DNA from: Microbacterium sp. ABRD28
GTDB lineage: Bacteria > Actinomycetota > Actinomycetes > Actinomycetales > Microbacteriaceae
Direction of reading: 5' to 3'
Assembly: GCF_003850245.1 (NCBI RefSeq)
Contig: NZ_CP031015.1
Location: 2,232,001-2,296,000 of the forward strand
DNA length: 64,000 bases
This document shows positions 30,172-42,748 of this stretch, piece after piece (position 1 is the first letter of the stretch; every line of letters begins with the position of its first letter). The position numbers and the translations under genes are program-made. A model generated the notes under the pieces. It had not been told where the DNA came from and searched no databases. It worked only from the letters and a program-made list of their open reading frames with translations.

Positions 30172-31899
30172 TCAGAGCGTCGTCACCGCCGCGCTTCGCC
30201 CCGGCAGGGTGATCCGCCCGTCGTCCGCCGACACCGCGTCATCCGTCGTCAGCAGCACACGCGACGCATCTCTCAGCCGCAGCGTCGCCGCGTCGGTGCC
30301 GAAATTGACCAGCACGTCGACGTCACCGCGACGCAGCACGAACGTGCGGGCATCCTCATCGGCCTCGGCGGACAGTGCCGCGAAGTCGGGGTCGGTGAGG
30401 TCGGGAAGCTCTCGGCGCAGCCGCGCAAGCCGCCGGTAGAGCTCCAAGGTGCGCCGGTGACGGGGGTCGGCGGCGTCGGATGTCGCCTCGGACCAGTCGA
30501 GGTGCGACCGCTCGAAGGTGGCCGGATCCTGCGGATCGGGGACGACGGATTCGTCCCACCCCATGGCGGCGAACTCCGCCAGTCGGCCATCGGCGGTCGC
30601 CTTGGCCAGCTCGGGCTCGGGATGCGAGGTGAAGAACTGCCACGGGGTGCTCGCCGCCCACTCCTCACCCATGAAGAGCATGGGGGTGAACGGCGCGAGC
30701 AGTGTGAGCACCGCGCCGATACGCAGACCCCCGTCATCCAGCGACTGGGACAGCCGGTCACCGGCCGCGCGGTTGCCGATCTGATCGTGGTCCTGGCTGT
30801 AGGTCACCAGACGCCACGTCGGGATGCGCGGATCGATGGGCCGGCCGTGTTCCCGGCCGCGGAACGACGACCACGTCCCATCGTGGAAGAACCCCCGGGT
30901 CGCGGCCTTCACCAGGGCGGAGAGCGGGGCGAAATCGGCGTAGTACCCCACGGTCTCGCCGGTGAGGGCGACGTGCAGGGCATGGTGGTAGTCGTCGCTC
31001 CACTGCGCGGTGAGGCCGTAGCCCCCGGCCTCCCGAGCGGAGATGAGAGTCGCATCGTTCATGTCGGATTCGGCGATCAGGGTCAGGGGACGCCCCACGT
31101 GGGCGCTGAGCCGATCAGCCTCCTCGGCGATCTCCTGCAGGATGTGCCGATCGGTGCGGTCGAGCAGCGCGTGGACGGCGTCCAGACGCAGGCCGTCGAC
31201 GTGATAGTCCCGCATCCACATCAGCGCGTTCTCCACGATGAACGAGCGCACGGCGGGCTCGTCGAGGTTCACCGACGAACCCCAGGTGTTGCGTTCGGCG
31301 TCGCGGAGATACGGGCCGTATTCCGGCAGATAGTTCCCACTCGGACCCAGATGGTTGTAGACGACGTCCTGGATGACGGCGAGACCGCGTCCATGGCAGG
31401 CATCGACGAAGCGCTGGTATGCGGCGGGACCGCCGTACGCCTCGTGCACGGTGTACCACAGCACCCCGTCGTAGCCCCAGTTCCAGACGCCGTTGAACCC
31501 GTTCACCGGGAGGAGCTCGACGTGCGTCACGCCGAGATCGACGAGGTGGTCCAGGCGCGAGGCGGCCGCGTCCAGGGTCCCCTCGGGAGTGAAGGTGCCC
31601 ACGTGCAGCTCGTAGACGATGCCGCCGGCGAGCTGGCGCCCCGTCCACTCGTGATCGCTCCACTCGTAGCCGTCGGCATCGAACCAGCACGAGGTCTCGT
31701 GCACGCCGTCGGGCTGTCGGCGCGAGCGGGGATCGGGACGCACGGCGTCGCCGTCATCGAGCACGAAGCCGTACCGGTCACCGTCGGCCAGGGTCACCTC
31801 GCCGCGCCACCAGCCGTCTGCCGCCGCCTGCATCTCGAGGTCTCCCCCGGCATACCGCAACCGGACACGGGTGGCCCGCGGGGCCCACAGTTCGATCAT
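30172..31899 (-). CDS. treZ: Malto-oligosyltrehalose trehalohydrolase TreZ
   Basis: Releases trehalose from maltooligosyltrehalose. 575 aa. N-terminal CBM48-like domain (~1-95), GH13_10 barrel with [30 protein letters not shown], nucleophile in [13 protein letters not shown], acid/base in LIAESDMND and [11 protein letters not shown], and a C-terminal beta domain. The start [14 protein letters not shown] at 31899 overlaps the treY stop (ATGA); the frame remains open upstream inside treY. Last gene of treX-treY-treZ, using TreY's product. Confidence 0.96.
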   Translation of the reverse strand: MIELWAPRATRVRLRYAGGDLEMQAAADGWWRGEVTLADGDRYGFVLDDGDAVRPDPRSRRQPDGVHETSCWFDADGYEWSDHEWTGRQLAGGIVYELHVGTFTPEGTLDAAASRLDHLVDLGVTHVELLPVNGFNGVWNWGYDGVLWYTVHEAYGGPAAYQRFVDACHGRGLAVIQDVVYNHLGPSGNYLPEYGPYLRDAERNTWGSSVNLDEPAVRSFIVENALMWMRDYHVDGLRLDAVHALLDRTDRHILQEIAEEADRLSAHVGRPLTLIAESDMNDATLISAREAGGYGLTAQWSDDYHHALHVALTGETVGYYADFAPLSALVKAATRGFFHDGTWSSFRGREHGRPIDPRIPTWRLVTYSQDHDQIGNRAAGDRLSQSLDDGGLRIGAVLTLLAPFTPMLFMGEEWAASTPWQFFTSHPEPELAKATADGRLAEFAAMGWDESVVPDPQDPATFERSHLDWSEATSDAADPRHRRTLELYRRLARLRRELPDLTDPDFAALSAEADEDARTFVLRRGDVDVLVNFGTDAATLRLRDASRVLLTTDDAVSADDGRITLPGRSAAVTTL

Positions 31900-34330
31900 C
31901 GGGGTGTTCCTTCCTCGATCCGGGCGGCGTCGATCAGGAGCGCAACCGGATAGGTCTGCAGAATCGCTGACAGCGGGATCTCTCCGCCGCCGAATCGTCG
32001 TCCCGTCAGCGCGTCGACGACGTCCCGCGAGGGAAGCAGGATGGCCGTCCTGCCCCAGCCACCACGGTGGGCCAGCCCGGCCGGCAGCCGCGTGACGACC
32101 GTCGTCGCCCCGCCGCGATCGAATGCGACGGCGTGTTCGGACGCCTCGCCGACGACGGTGACCGGTCGATGGACGGTGAACAGGTCGGGTCGGTCGCGGC
32201 GAAGGCGCAGCGCGCGGGAGGTCACCAGCATCTTGGCGCGGGCAGTCGCGTCGACCGGCGGCAGGTCGCCACGGGCGAACGCCGCGTCGAGATCCCTCAG
32301 CATCCGTTGCCGCAGCCCGAAGTCCACCGGGCGACGATTGTCGGGGTCGACCAGCGAGGTCTCCCACAGCTCGGACCCCTGGTAGACGTCGGGCGAACCC
32401 GGTGCCGTGAGCTGCACGAGTTTCGCCCCGAGGGAGTTGCTCCACCCGAACGCCGAGATCTCGGCGACGAAGTCCTCGATCAATGGCCGCGCCTGTGCGG
32501 ACGCGGCGTCGACGAGCGAATGCATCCTCCGTTCGAAGTCCTCGTCGGGGTCCCACCACCCCGTCGACTCCGCCGCCTCCCGGGCGGCTTTCTCGGCGTA
32601 TGCGTGGAGACGGTCGGGGGTGGCGGGCCATGCCCCGATGATCGCCTGCCAGAGGAGCGCATCGAACGGGCCGTGACCCGTGGTCGCCCCGGCGCGGAGG
32701 CGCTTGAGCACCTCGGCCCAGCGCGTGGGGATCTCGGCGAGCACGTTCAGCCGGGCGCGCACGTCCTCGCCGCGCTTGGTGTCGTGGGTCGACAGCGCCG
32801 TCATCGCGCGCGGCCAGGCGGCGAGGCGTCGCTGCTGTGCCCGGTGGAATTCCGCCGGCGACATCGAGAAGACCGCGGGATCCCCGCCCACCTCGGTGAG
32901 CGAGCCGAGTCGCGTGAACCGGTAGAAGGCGGTGTCCTCGACACCCTTCGCCATCACCGGGCCAGTCGTCTGCTGGAAGCGACGCGAGATCTCGAGCGAC
33001 GGATCGCGGAGGATCTCACGCAGCGCCTCGAGGCTGGGTGCGAGGTCGGGGCGGCGCCGCGTCGCCTCGGCCGCCGCGCGGGTGAGATGCTCCTCGCCCG
33101 CCGGAAGGTACGACCGGTAGACGGGGAAGCAGGCGAGGAGTTCGGCGAACGCGTCGGCGGCGCGATCGACCGGCGCGGGCAAGCACCGCACCAGCCGAGC
33201 GATCTCGGCGCGCTGGATCGTGTCGCCGATCATCCGCTTGGTGGTGTGGATGAGATCGGCCCAGCCGCTTCGCGGCACGCCGGTCTCGGCTCGAAGCTCC
33301 GCATCGAGGTCGTCGAGGGGACCTTCGCCCTCGGGGTCGACGAAGAGTCGGTCGATCTCCCCCATGGCGTCGTACCCCGTTGTGCCGGCGGTGCGCCACC
33401 AGGTGGGGAGATCCTCACCGTGCTCGAGGATCTTCTCCACGAGCACGTGCGTCGGTGCACCGCGCGCGGCACGGGCCGCCTCGGACAGCTGCTCCAGGTA
33501 CGCCCCGGGGTCGAGCAGCCCGTCCGGGTGGTCGACGCGCAGACCGTCGACGAGTCCCTCGCGCAGCCACCGGAGGATTTCGGCGTGGGTCGCCTCGAAG
33601 ATCTCCGGCACCTCGACCCGGACACCGGCGAGCGTGGTCACGGCGAAGAACCGTCGGTAGTTCAGATCCTCCGCCTCCGTGCGCCAGAACGCCAAGCGGT
33701 AGTGCTGGCGAGACAGCACCTCGCGGACCACCGTCGGATCGGAGGTCTCGGCGTCGGGCGCGGAACCCTGCGCGAGGGGGAAGGCGTGCTCGAAGTACCG
33801 CAGCGCGCCGAAGGGGAACAGAGCCGGGTCGTCGCTCTCGGGCGACACGGTGATCTCGCCGTCCTCGACGACGTCGTCGACATCGCCGCCGAGGATGGGG
33901 ACGAGGACGCGGCCCTCACCGAAGTCCCAGTCGATGTCGAACGCGGCGGCGTGGACCGAGTCGCGGCCTCGCAGGAGCACGTCCCACCACCACCCGTTCT
34001 CGGCGGGCGCGGAGATGCCCATGTGATTGGGGACGATGTCGACCAGGATGCCGAGGTCGGCATTCCGAGCGGCGGACGCGAACCTCACCAGGGCTTCGGG
34101 GCCGCCGCGCTCCGGGTCGACCCGGGACACATCGACCACGTCGTATCCGTGGTCCGAACCCGAGGTGGCCGCGAGAAGCGGCGACAGATAGGCCCACGAC
34201 ACCCCGAGGTCGCGCAGATAGTCGACCACCCCCGCGGCATCATCGAGATCGAAGGAACGCCGGACCTGAAGGCGATAGGTCGACGTGGGATGCCGACGGT
34301 CCGGCGCGGCAGGAGGAACCGCCGCCGGGC

Positions 34331-34334
<4 letters not shown>
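31896..34334 (-). CDS. treY: Malto-oligosyltrehalose synthase TreY
   Basis: Isomerises the terminal alpha-1,4 bond of malto-oligosaccharides to alpha,alpha-1,1, forming a trehalosyl end. 812 aa, GH13_26. Motifs: [23 protein letters not shown] at the N-terminus, [10 protein letters not shown], nucleophile in [14 protein letters not shown], acid/base in [11 protein letters not shown], and [17 protein letters not shown]. The GTG start at 34334 overlaps the stop of the upstream debranching gene (GTGA). A longer in-frame start lies inside that gene and is rejected. Confidence 0.96.
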
Positions 34335-36541
<2,207 letters not shown>

Positions 36542-36676
36542 CCGTGTCCTTTCACGGTCGCGCGCACGCCGCACGACCAGTTACGAAGGTCCTGAGCATA
36601 TCGAGGCCGGATGACACGCCGGTGCCTCTTGACGCCGAGGGACCCCGGAGGGGTCTGACGCAGCATCCGATCCGGA

Positions 36677-37354
36677 TCAGTCCAGCAGGTCGGGTCGCTG
36701 GGCGCGGGTACGGGCGAGACTCTGCTCGTGTCGCCACTGTGCGATCGCGGCGTGGTTGCCGCTCAGGAGCACCGGGGGAACCTCCCGCGAGCGCCACGAG
36801 GCGGGCTTGGTGTAGCTCGGGTACTCCAGGAGGCCGGCCTCGTGGGATTCCTCGATGAGACTCTCGGGGTTGCCGACGACGCCGGGCACGAGACGGGACA
36901 CGGCCTCGACGATCGCCATGGCGGCTACCTCGCCGCCGTTGAGCACGTAGTCGCCGAGGCTGATCAACCGCACCCGGTGACTGGTCGCGTAGTGGTCGAT
37001 CACGCGCTGATCGATGCCCTCGTAACGGCCGCAGGCGAAGACGATGTGGGCCTCTTCGGCGAGGGCGCGCGCGAGGGGCTGGCTGAACCGCTCCCCTGCC
37101 GGCGACGGGACGACGAGCAGGGCGTCGGGCGTGAGCACCTCGTCGAGGGCCTCGCCCCACGGCTCGGGTTTCATCACCATTCCCGCTCCCCCGCCGTAGG
37201 GGGTGTCGTCGACGGTGCGATGTCGATCGTGCGTCCACGCGCGCAAGTCGTGGACGCGGATGTCGAGCAGGCCGCGATCACGTGCCTTCCCGATCAGCGA
37301 GACGTCGAGGACGTCGAAGAACGCCGGGAAGATCGTGATGATGTCGACGCGCAT
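36677..37354 (-). CDS. trmD: tRNA (guanine-N1)-methyltransferase TrmD
   Basis: Methylates G37 of tRNAs that read CNN codons, preventing +1 frameshifts. 225 aa SPOUT fold with a trefoil knot ([17 protein letters not shown]...[32 protein letters not shown]). N-terminal [16 protein letters not shown] and [15 protein letters not shown] are typical. One base separates it from the rimM stop. It is the last gene of rpsP-khpA-rimM-trmD. Confidence 0.97.
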   Translation of the reverse strand: MRVDIITIFPAFFDVLDVSLIGKARDRGLLDIRVHDLRAWTHDRHRTVDDTPYGGGAGMVMKPEPWGEALDEVLTPDALLVVPSPAGERFSQPLARALAEEAHIVFACGRYEGIDQRVIDHYATSHRVRLISLGDYVLNGGEVAAMAIVEAVSRLVPGVVGNPESLIEESHEAGLLEYPSYTKPASWRSREVPPVLLSGNHAAIAQWRHEQSLARTRAQRPDLLD

Positions 37355-37355
37355 C

Positions 37356-38009
37356 TCAGGGCGCGTCCGGTCGGCCGTCCTCGGCTCCCGTTTCCGACGC
37401 GTCCGCGTCCTCCGGATCGCCGGGCAGGTCCTCGAACAGCCCCGGAGGCGGGGTCACGGTGACGCGCCCCGCGGCGATGTCGACGTCGGGGACGATGGCG
37501 GAGACGAACGGGACGAGCAGTTCTCGGTCGCCCTCACCGGTGGGGCGGACGATCAGCAGGTCCTGCGCGGGAAGATGGTCGACGCGGATCACCCGCCCGA
37601 CGACGTCTCCGTCGCGGACCACGTCGAGGCCGACGAGCTGGTGGTCGTACCAGGCATCGGGTTCGCTCGTGGGAGCGGTCGCGTCCTCATCGATCCAGAG
37701 GATGGCGCGCACGAGACCCTCCGCCGTGGTGCGATCATCCACCCCCTCGAAGAATGCGACGGGGTGGGAGTTCATCCATCGGAACTCGCGCACCGTGAGG
37801 GGCTTTCCGTGCCACGGGGATGTCTCGGGCACCTGCAGCGTGAAGGTCGCACCCGGGACGAACCGACCGTCCGGGTCGTCGGTGTACAGCTCGATCTTGA
37901 GCGCACCCTTCAAGCCGTGGGCCTTGACCAGACGGCCGACGCGGAGCTGGGTCCGCTCGCCCGCCCGCGCGCGCGGGGCGGATGGCGCCGAGGAGTCTTC
38001 GCTGGGCAC
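37356..38009 (-). CDS. rimM: Ribosome maturation factor RimM
   Basis: Assists maturation of the 30S head by binding S19. 217 aa read from GTG 38009. An unstructured ~20-residue N-terminus precedes [24 protein letters not shown], then the PRC-barrel domain ([14 protein letters not shown]...[19 protein letters not shown]). The C-terminal ~30 residues are acidic and variable. The GTG lies one base past the khpA stop, which fixes the start; an upstream ATG in the same frame overlaps khpA. Confidence 0.94.
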   Translation of the reverse strand: MPSEDSSAPSAPRARAGERTQLRVGRLVKAHGLKGALKIELYTDDPDGRFVPGATFTLQVPETSPWHGKPLTVREFRWMNSHPVAFFEGVDDRTTAEGLVRAILWIDEDATAPTSEPDAWYDHQLVGLDVVRDGDVVGRVIRVDHLPAQDLLIVRPTGEGDRELLVPFVSAIVPDVDIAAGRVTVTPPPGLFEDLPGDPEDADASETGAEDGRPDAP

Positions 38010-38010
38010 G

Positions 38011-38241
38011 TCAGTCGTCCGCGACGTCGACGCGCACACGGCGTCCGTCTGCGAGAGCGGCGACGAGGGTGCGAAGGGCTTTGGCCGTGCGGCCACCGCG
38101 CCCGATCACACGTCCGCGGTCCTCGGGATGCACGTGCACCTCGAGCAGGTCGCCGCGAGGCGACGTGGACGACTGGATGCGGACGTCGTCAGGGTGATCG
38201 ACGATCCCCTTGACGATGTGTTCGAGCGCGGCGGCGAGCAC
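38011..38241 (-). CDS. khpA: KH-domain RNA-binding protein KhpA
   Basis: 76-aa single KH domain with GRVIGRGGRTAKALRTLVAAL, i.e. the GxxG-type loop GRGG. Such proteins, often paired with KhpB, bind RNA and are involved in growth and cell-size control in Gram-positives. Always found between rpsP and rimM in actinobacteria, as here, 12 bp from the rpsP stop. Confidence 0.92.
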   Translation of the reverse strand: MLAAALEHIVKGIVDHPDDVRIQSSTSPRGDLLEVHVHPEDRGRVIGRGGRTAKALRTLVAALADGRRVRVDVADD

Positions 38242-38253
38242 GGCGTGGGACGC

Positions 38254-38676
38254 TTACTCGGCGGCGGCGTCGGCGGAAGCCTCGGCCTCGTCGGCGGGGG
38301 CCTCGGCGGGCTCCGCAGCCTTCTTCTCGGCCTTGGGCTTGACGACGGACGACTTCGACGAGTCCAGCTCGAAAGCCGGCTTGTCCTCGCGCGTCTTCAC
38401 GGTGGAGGTCGCGTCCTTGTCACCCTTGAAGGTGCCCCAGTCGCCGGTCAGCTTGAGGATGGCGCGCACCTGCTCGGTCGGCTGGGCGCCGACGCCGAGC
38501 CAGTACTGCGCACGCTCGGAGTCGACCTCGATGAACGAGGGCTCCTCGGTGGGGTGGTACTTGCCGATCTCTTCGATCACACGACCATCGCGCTTGGTGC
38601 GCGAGTCGGCGACGACGATGCGGTAGTACGGCGCACGGATCTTGCCCAGGCGCTTCAGACGGATCTTGACAGCCAC
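38254..38676 (-). CDS. rpsP: 30S ribosomal protein S16
   Basis: Small-subunit assembly protein. 140 aa. The core (residues 1-~80) has [29 protein letters not shown] and [15 protein letters not shown]. The remaining ~60 residues form a Lys/Ala/Glu tail (acidic, low complexity) absent from E. coli S16. Shine-Dalgarno AGGAGA. First gene of rpsP-khpA-rimM-trmD. A perfect hairpin lies ~90 nt upstream. Confidence 0.97.
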   Translation of the reverse strand: MAVKIRLKRLGKIRAPYYRIVVADSRTKRDGRVIEEIGKYHPTEEPSFIEVDSERAQYWLGVGAQPTEQVRAILKLTGDWGTFKGDKDATSTVKTREDKPAFELDSSKSSVVKPKAEKKAAEPAEAPADEAEASADAAAE

Positions 38677-38767
38677 GATTCTCCTGAATGTGTGGAAGGA
38701 ATGAACTGGTCGACCGGGAGGTGGGGTGCAACACCCGGTGGAAGCTCTACGGAGGACGGCGGGCTGG

Positions 38768-38800
38768 ATAGAGGGTCGAGTCCGGCGTCCGACCCTCTAT
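38768..38800. promoter_or_regulatory. Hairpin in the rpsP upstream region
   Basis: Perfect 11-bp inverted repeat (38768-38778 with 38790-38800) between the divergent rpsP and glutamate-cysteine-ligase-like genes. Could be an rpsP leader element or an operator. Confidence 0.3.
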
Positions 38801-38865
38801 TCTGCCAGACGACACGAACAGTAGCGAACCGTCGAGCCGCTGTCTTCGCATGCCACACTGGGCGC

Positions 38866-40032
38866 ATGACGGAGCCCTTCGCCCGGTCGGCACGCTCCAC
38901 CGTGGGGATCGAATGGGAGCTGATGCTCGCCGACGGCGAGACCGGCGATCTGGTGCCCCGGGCGCCCGAGGTCCTGGATGCGCTGGGCGAGGACGCCGCG
39001 CTCGAGCGCTACACCATCACCCAAGAGCTTCTGACGAACACGATCGAGCTCACCAGTGGCATCGGCGACACCGTCGCCGCCGCCGTCGACGACATCGGCG
39101 ACGCGATCGCCGCGGTGCGCACGGCTACCGAGCCGCGCGGCATCGAGCTGCTGTCCGCGGGCAGTCACCCGTTCGCACAGTGGTACGACCAGGAGGTCAC
39201 CGACAAGACGCGCTATCACAGCCTCATCGAGCGGACCCAGTGGTGGGGCCGGAACATGATGATCTGGGGCATCCACGTGCATGTCGGCGTGGAGGACGTG
39301 ACGAAGGTCTTCCCGATCATCAACGCGCTGACGGTCTATCTTCCCCACCTGCAGGCGCTGTCGGCGTCCTCACCCTTCTGGGCCGGAGAGCGCACCGGGT
39401 ACGCCTCGAATCGGGCGCTGGTGTTCCAGCAGCTGCCGACAGCGGGGCTACCCTGGCCACTTCCCGACTGGGCTGCTTTCGAGCGTTACCTCGACGACAT
39501 GATCGCCACGGGGGTGATGGAGGATGCCACGGAGGTGCGGTGGGACATCCGCCCCGCGCCGCGGTGGGGAACGATCGAGGTCCGCGCCTGCGACGGGATG
39601 TCGACGCTCCCCGAGCTCGCCGCGGTCGCGGCGTTCGTGCAGGTCATGGTCGAGCACTTCTCCCGTCTGCTCGACGACGGCGTCGAACTCAGCGGCATCC
39701 AGCCGTGGTTCGTCCGCGAGAACAAGTGGCGCGCCGCGCGTTACGGATTGGACGCACGGGTCATCGTCGATCGCGACGGCACCCAGGTGCCCGTCCGCGA
39801 TCACCTGGCGGCCACGCTGGACGAGGTGGCCGGGATCGCCGTGGAGCTGAAGTGCGCGCGCGAGTTCGCGGGGCTCGAGCGCATCCTCGCCGGCGGCGCC
39901 AGCTACGCGCGCCAGTTGCTGGTCGCCGAAGCGGCCGACGGCGATCTGCGTGAGGTCGTGCGTCACCTCATCCGGGAGTTCCGCGCGGGTCCGACACTGC
40001 GCGATCACCTGGCCTCGCTGAGCGGCGCCTGA
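38866..40032 (+). CDS. Carboxylate-amine ligase, GCS2/YbdK family (glutamate-cysteine ligase-like)
   Basis: 388 aa. Begins STVGIEWELMLAD, the ATP/substrate-binding opening of the GCS2 family, followed by SAGSHPFAQW, GRNMMIWGIHVHVGVED, RWDIRPAPRWGTIEVRACDG and ENKWRAARYGLDA. E. coli YbdK has weak glutamate-cysteine ligase activity. Actinobacteria normally use mycothiol rather than glutathione, so the true amine acceptor is uncertain. The ATG at 38866 is 6 nt from a CACACT hexamer, a weaker form of the leaderless -10. A long open frame continues upstream but is antisense to rpsP and not coding. Confidence 0.88.
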   Translation: MTEPFARSARSTVGIEWELMLADGETGDLVPRAPEVLDALGEDAALERYTITQELLTNTIELTSGIGDTVAAAVDDIGDAIAAVRTATEPRGIELLSAGSHPFAQWYDQEVTDKTRYHSLIERTQWWGRNMMIWGIHVHVGVEDVTKVFPIINALTVYLPHLQALSASSPFWAGERTGYASNRALVFQQLPTAGLPWPLPDWAAFERYLDDMIATGVMEDATEVRWDIRPAPRWGTIEVRACDGMSTLPELAAVAAFVQVMVEHFSRLLDDGVELSGIQPWFVRENKWRAARYGLDARVIVDRDGTQVPVRDHLAATLDEVAGIAVELKCAREFAGLERILAGGASYARQLLVAEAADGDLREVVRHLIREFRAGPTLRDHLASLSGA

Positions 40033-40060
40033 CCGGACGGCGGACGGCGGCGCGCGACGC

Positions 40061-41638
40061 TCAGCCCCGCCCGAGGAGCTTCTGGAGTTCGGCGAGGTCC
40101 TCCGCGCTCGGCGCAGCGGGTGCGCCTCCGGCACCGGCGGCGCCGCCGAGACCGAAGCCGGTTCCCGCGGGTGCTGCGGCTGCCGACGCGGCGATCCCCG
40201 CGTTCTCGGCCGCACGCTTCGCAGGGTTCCCCGACCGTGACCCCTTCTGCTTCTGCTGCTTGCCGCGTTTGGCCGATGCGCCGGGGCGTCCCGCACCCGG
40301 CACCGGACCCATTCCCGGGATGTTCGGCACGCCGCCGCGGGCGACGGTCTTCATCATCTTCGCGGCCTGGTCGAACCGCTGGACCAGCTGATTGACGTCT
40401 GTCACCGTCATACCCGACCCCCGGGCGATGCGCAGGCGCCTGGATCCGTTGAGGATCTTCGGATTGCGACGCTCCCCCGGTGTCATGGAGCGGATGATGG
40501 CCTCGGTGCGATCGATCTCGCGCTCGTCGAAGTCGTCGAGCTGCTGCTTCATGCCGCCCATGCCCGGGAGCATCCCGAGCATCTTCTTCATCGAGCCCAT
40601 CTTCTTCAGCTGCTGCATCTGCTGCAGGAAGTCCTCGAGGGTGAACTGCTCGGTCGCGATCTTCTCCGCGACCTTCCGTGCCTCCTCCTCATCGAAGGCC
40701 TGCTGGGCCTGCTCGATGAGGGTGAGGATGTCGCCGAGGTCGAGGATGCGCGAGGCCATCCGATCGGGGTGGAACGCTTCGACGTCGTCGAGCCCCTCGC
40801 CGGTGGAGGCGAAGATGATCGGTCGCCCGGTGACAGACGCCACCGAAAGGGCCGCGCCGCCGCGGGCGTCGCCGTCGAGTTTGGACAGGACGACGCCGGT
40901 GAAGTCGACCCCGTCCTGGAAGGCCTTGGCGGTGTTCACCGCGTCCTGTCCGATCATCGCGTCGATGACGAACAGGACCTCGTCGGGGTCGGTGGCGCGA
41001 CGGATGTTCGCCGCCTGCTTCATGAGCTCGGCGTCCACGCCGAGGCGGCCGGCGGTGTCGATGATGACGACGTCGTGCTGCTGACGCCTCGCGACCTCGA
41101 CCCCGTCCGTCGCGACCCGCACGGGATCACCGACGCCGTTGCCCGGCTCGGGGGCGTAGACCGCGGCGCCGGCCTGGCGGCCGACGACCTGCAGCTGGTT
41201 CACGGCGTTCGGTCGCTGCAGGTCGGCGGCGACGAGCAACGGCGTGTGCCCGTCCTTCTCGAGCATCTTCGCCAGCTTGCCGGCGAAAGTCGTCTTCCCC
41301 GACCCCTGCAGACCCGCGAGCATGATGACCGTCGGCGGGTTCTTCGCGAACTGCAGTCGACGCTGCTGGCCGCCGAGGATCCCGATGAGCTCCTCGTTGA
41401 CGATCTGCACCACCTGCTGGGCGGGGTTCAGCGCGCGATTGACCTCGTCGCCGAGGGCGCGTTCGCGGATTCTTGCGGTGAAGTCCTTGACCACCGGTAG
41501 CGCGACGTCGGCGTCCAGGAGCGCCCGGCGGATCTCTCGCACCGTCCCGTCGACGTCAGCGGGGGTGAGCTTGCCCTTCGTGCGCAGATTGCGGAAGGTC
41601 TCAGTGAGCCGGTCGGAGAGCGTGCCGAAGGTAGCCAT
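40061..41638 (-). CDS. ffh: Signal recognition particle protein Ffh
   Basis: SRP54 GTPase that targets nascent membrane proteins to FtsY. 525 aa: N domain (1-~85), G domain with GLQGSGKTTFAGKLA, VIIDTAGRLGVDAE and LSKLDGDARGGAAL, and a Met-rich M domain (MQQLKKMGSMKKMLGMLPGMGGMKQQ) with the RNA-binding RRLRIARGSG. The C-terminal ~90 residues are an Ala/Gly/Pro-rich extension with a basic patch (KRGKQQKQKG), longer than in E. coli. TAGAAT lies 9 nt before the ATG. ftsY is ~3.3 kb away on the same strand. Confidence 0.97.
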   Translation of the reverse strand: MATFGTLSDRLTETFRNLRTKGKLTPADVDGTVREIRRALLDADVALPVVKDFTARIRERALGDEVNRALNPAQQVVQIVNEELIGILGGQQRRLQFAKNPPTVIMLAGLQGSGKTTFAGKLAKMLEKDGHTPLLVAADLQRPNAVNQLQVVGRQAGAAVYAPEPGNGVGDPVRVATDGVEVARRQQHDVVIIDTAGRLGVDAELMKQAANIRRATDPDEVLFVIDAMIGQDAVNTAKAFQDGVDFTGVVLSKLDGDARGGAALSVASVTGRPIIFASTGEGLDDVEAFHPDRMASRILDLGDILTLIEQAQQAFDEEEARKVAEKIATEQFTLEDFLQQMQQLKKMGSMKKMLGMLPGMGGMKQQLDDFDEREIDRTEAIIRSMTPGERRNPKILNGSRRLRIARGSGMTVTDVNQLVQRFDQAAKMMKTVARGGVPNIPGMGPVPGAGRPGASAKRGKQQKQKGSRSGNPAKRAAENAGIAASAAAAPAGTGFGLGGAAGAGGAPAAPSAEDLAELQKLLGRG

Positions 41639-41647
41639 GGTCCGGCA

Positions 41648-41653
41648 ATTCTA
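41648..41653 (-). promoter_or_regulatory. -10 element for ffh
   Basis: TAGAAT, 9 nt, ATG. Predicts a very short (about 2 nt) or absent leader. Confidence 0.45.
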
Positions 41654-41699
41654 CGCCGTGGGGTCGGCGGCACCCTCGCGGGCGAGCCCGCCGGCGGGG

Positions 41700-42671
41700 T
41701 CACTCGCGGTCGAGCTCCTGGAACACCGTGAGCTGCACGCCGTCGGGGCCCCGCAGTCGTGCGTTCCGCGAGCGCCACGGGGTGGGGGTGGGCGGGGCCT
41801 CCAGGGGGGCACCGGCATGCACCAGCGCCTCCGCCGTCGCCTCGACGTCGGCGACTTCGAGGGCCACCCGAATGCCGTCGCTCTCCCCGCCGTCTGTCTC
41901 GACCTCGTCGATGAAGCGCACCTGTGCGGCATCAGCCAGCTCCAACGTCGCCCGGCCCGCCTCGAGGATCGCCACGCGCGCGCCGTCCGGGCCCTCGAAA
42001 GCGTGGGCCTCGGTCATACCCAGGGTGTCGCGGTAGAACGACACCGCCCCGTCGAAGTCGGCCGAGCGGACGACCAACCGCAGTTGACGCACGCCTCCCT
42101 GCGGTACGAGCAGCGGCGCGACGACCTCGATCGCCTGATCGAGGGTCTGCGAGAGCGAGGTCCGCCCGGGGCCCGCTGCCGCCCACGCGCGCACCGCGGC
42201 AAGCACCGCTCCTCCCACAGCGCTTCCCACCACGTCTGCGACCAGGGGGTCGGCCCCGGTCCGCAGTGCGGCGGCGACCGATCGGCCGATACGCGTCGTT
42301 CGCACCGCCGATTCGCGATCGAGCTCATCCTCGAGACCCATCGCCACCGCGTTGGCCATCGCCAGCGCCAGGGTATCGGGAGCGAATCCCGCCGCGAACG
42401 CGCGCAGCGCCGTCCGCACATCCCGGGGGCCCGTCTCCCCTGCATCCAGATGGGTGAGAAGTGTCGCCACCCGGGCATCGAAACTCGACCAGAGGATGTC
42501 GGATTTCGAGGAGAAGTAGTTGAAGAAGCTCGACCGCGAGACCCCGGCACGCAGGGCGATGTCGGCGATGGATGTCGCGTCGTAGCCGCGCTCGAGGAAC
42601 AGTTCGCACGCGGCCTCGGCGATGGTCTCGGGAGACGAGAGCTTCGGACGCCCGGCACGCTGCTCTGTCAT
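41700..42671 (-). CDS. TetR-family regulator fused to a VOC (glyoxalase-like) domain
   Basis: 323 aa. The N-terminal TetR HTH lies at residues ~10-60 (TIAEAACELFLERGYDATSIADIALRAGVSRSSFFNYFSSKSDIL). A helical TetR core runs to ~190, then with no visible linker there is a VOC module (~194-320): VRQLRLVVRSADFDGAVSFYRDTLGMTEAHAF...ILEAGRATLELAD...GIRVALEVADVEATAEALVHAGAPLE...LRGPDGVQLTVFQ. The first VOC metal His seems absent, which points to ligand binding rather than catalysis. Divergent from lipBA across 77 bp holding a perfect 15-bp inverted repeat. The ATG is 6 nt past TAGGGT, so the mRNA is probably leaderless. Ligand unknown. Confidence 0.88.
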   Translation of the reverse strand: MTEQRAGRPKLSSPETIAEAACELFLERGYDATSIADIALRAGVSRSSFFNYFSSKSDILWSSFDARVATLLTHLDAGETGPRDVRTALRAFAAGFAPDTLALAMANAVAMGLEDELDRESAVRTTRIGRSVAAALRTGADPLVADVVGSAVGGAVLAAVRAWAAAGPGRTSLSQTLDQAIEVVAPLLVPQGGVRQLRLVVRSADFDGAVSFYRDTLGMTEAHAFEGPDGARVAILEAGRATLELADAAQVRFIDEVETDGGESDGIRVALEVADVEATAEALVHAGAPLEAPPTPTPWRSRNARLRGPDGVQLTVFQELDRE

Positions 42672-42677
42672 GACTTC

Positions 42678-42683
42678 ACCCTA
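42678..42683 (-). promoter_or_regulatory. -10 element for the leaderless tetR-VOC gene
   Basis: TAGGGT, 6 nt, ATG at 42671. Confidence 0.5.
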
Positions 42684-42712
42684 GGACGCGCGAAGAGGCC
42701 GCACGGGGAGCG

Positions 42713-42718
42713 TATTGT
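42713..42718 (+). promoter_or_regulatory. Candidate -10 of lipBA
   Basis: TATTGT about 30 nt before the lipB GTG. The predicted start of transcription (~42725) falls inside the adjoining inverted repeat. Confidence 0.4.
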
Positions 42719-42732
42719 TGGACGCGGTCCAA
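42718..42732. promoter_or_regulatory. Candidate TetR operator
   Basis: TTGGAC-GCG-GTCCAA, a perfect 15-bp inverted repeat of the length and form bound by TetR-family dimers. It overlaps the predicted lipBA transcription start and lies ~47-61 bp upstream of the tetR-VOC start codon. Confidence 0.5.
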
Positions 42733-42748
42733 GAAGGAAGGCGCTTCT

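Noticed and set aside
36641..36655. Terminator of the rpsP-trmD operon
   Set aside because: Only a 6-bp stem with a 3-nt loop and no U tract; not convincing enough to annotate.
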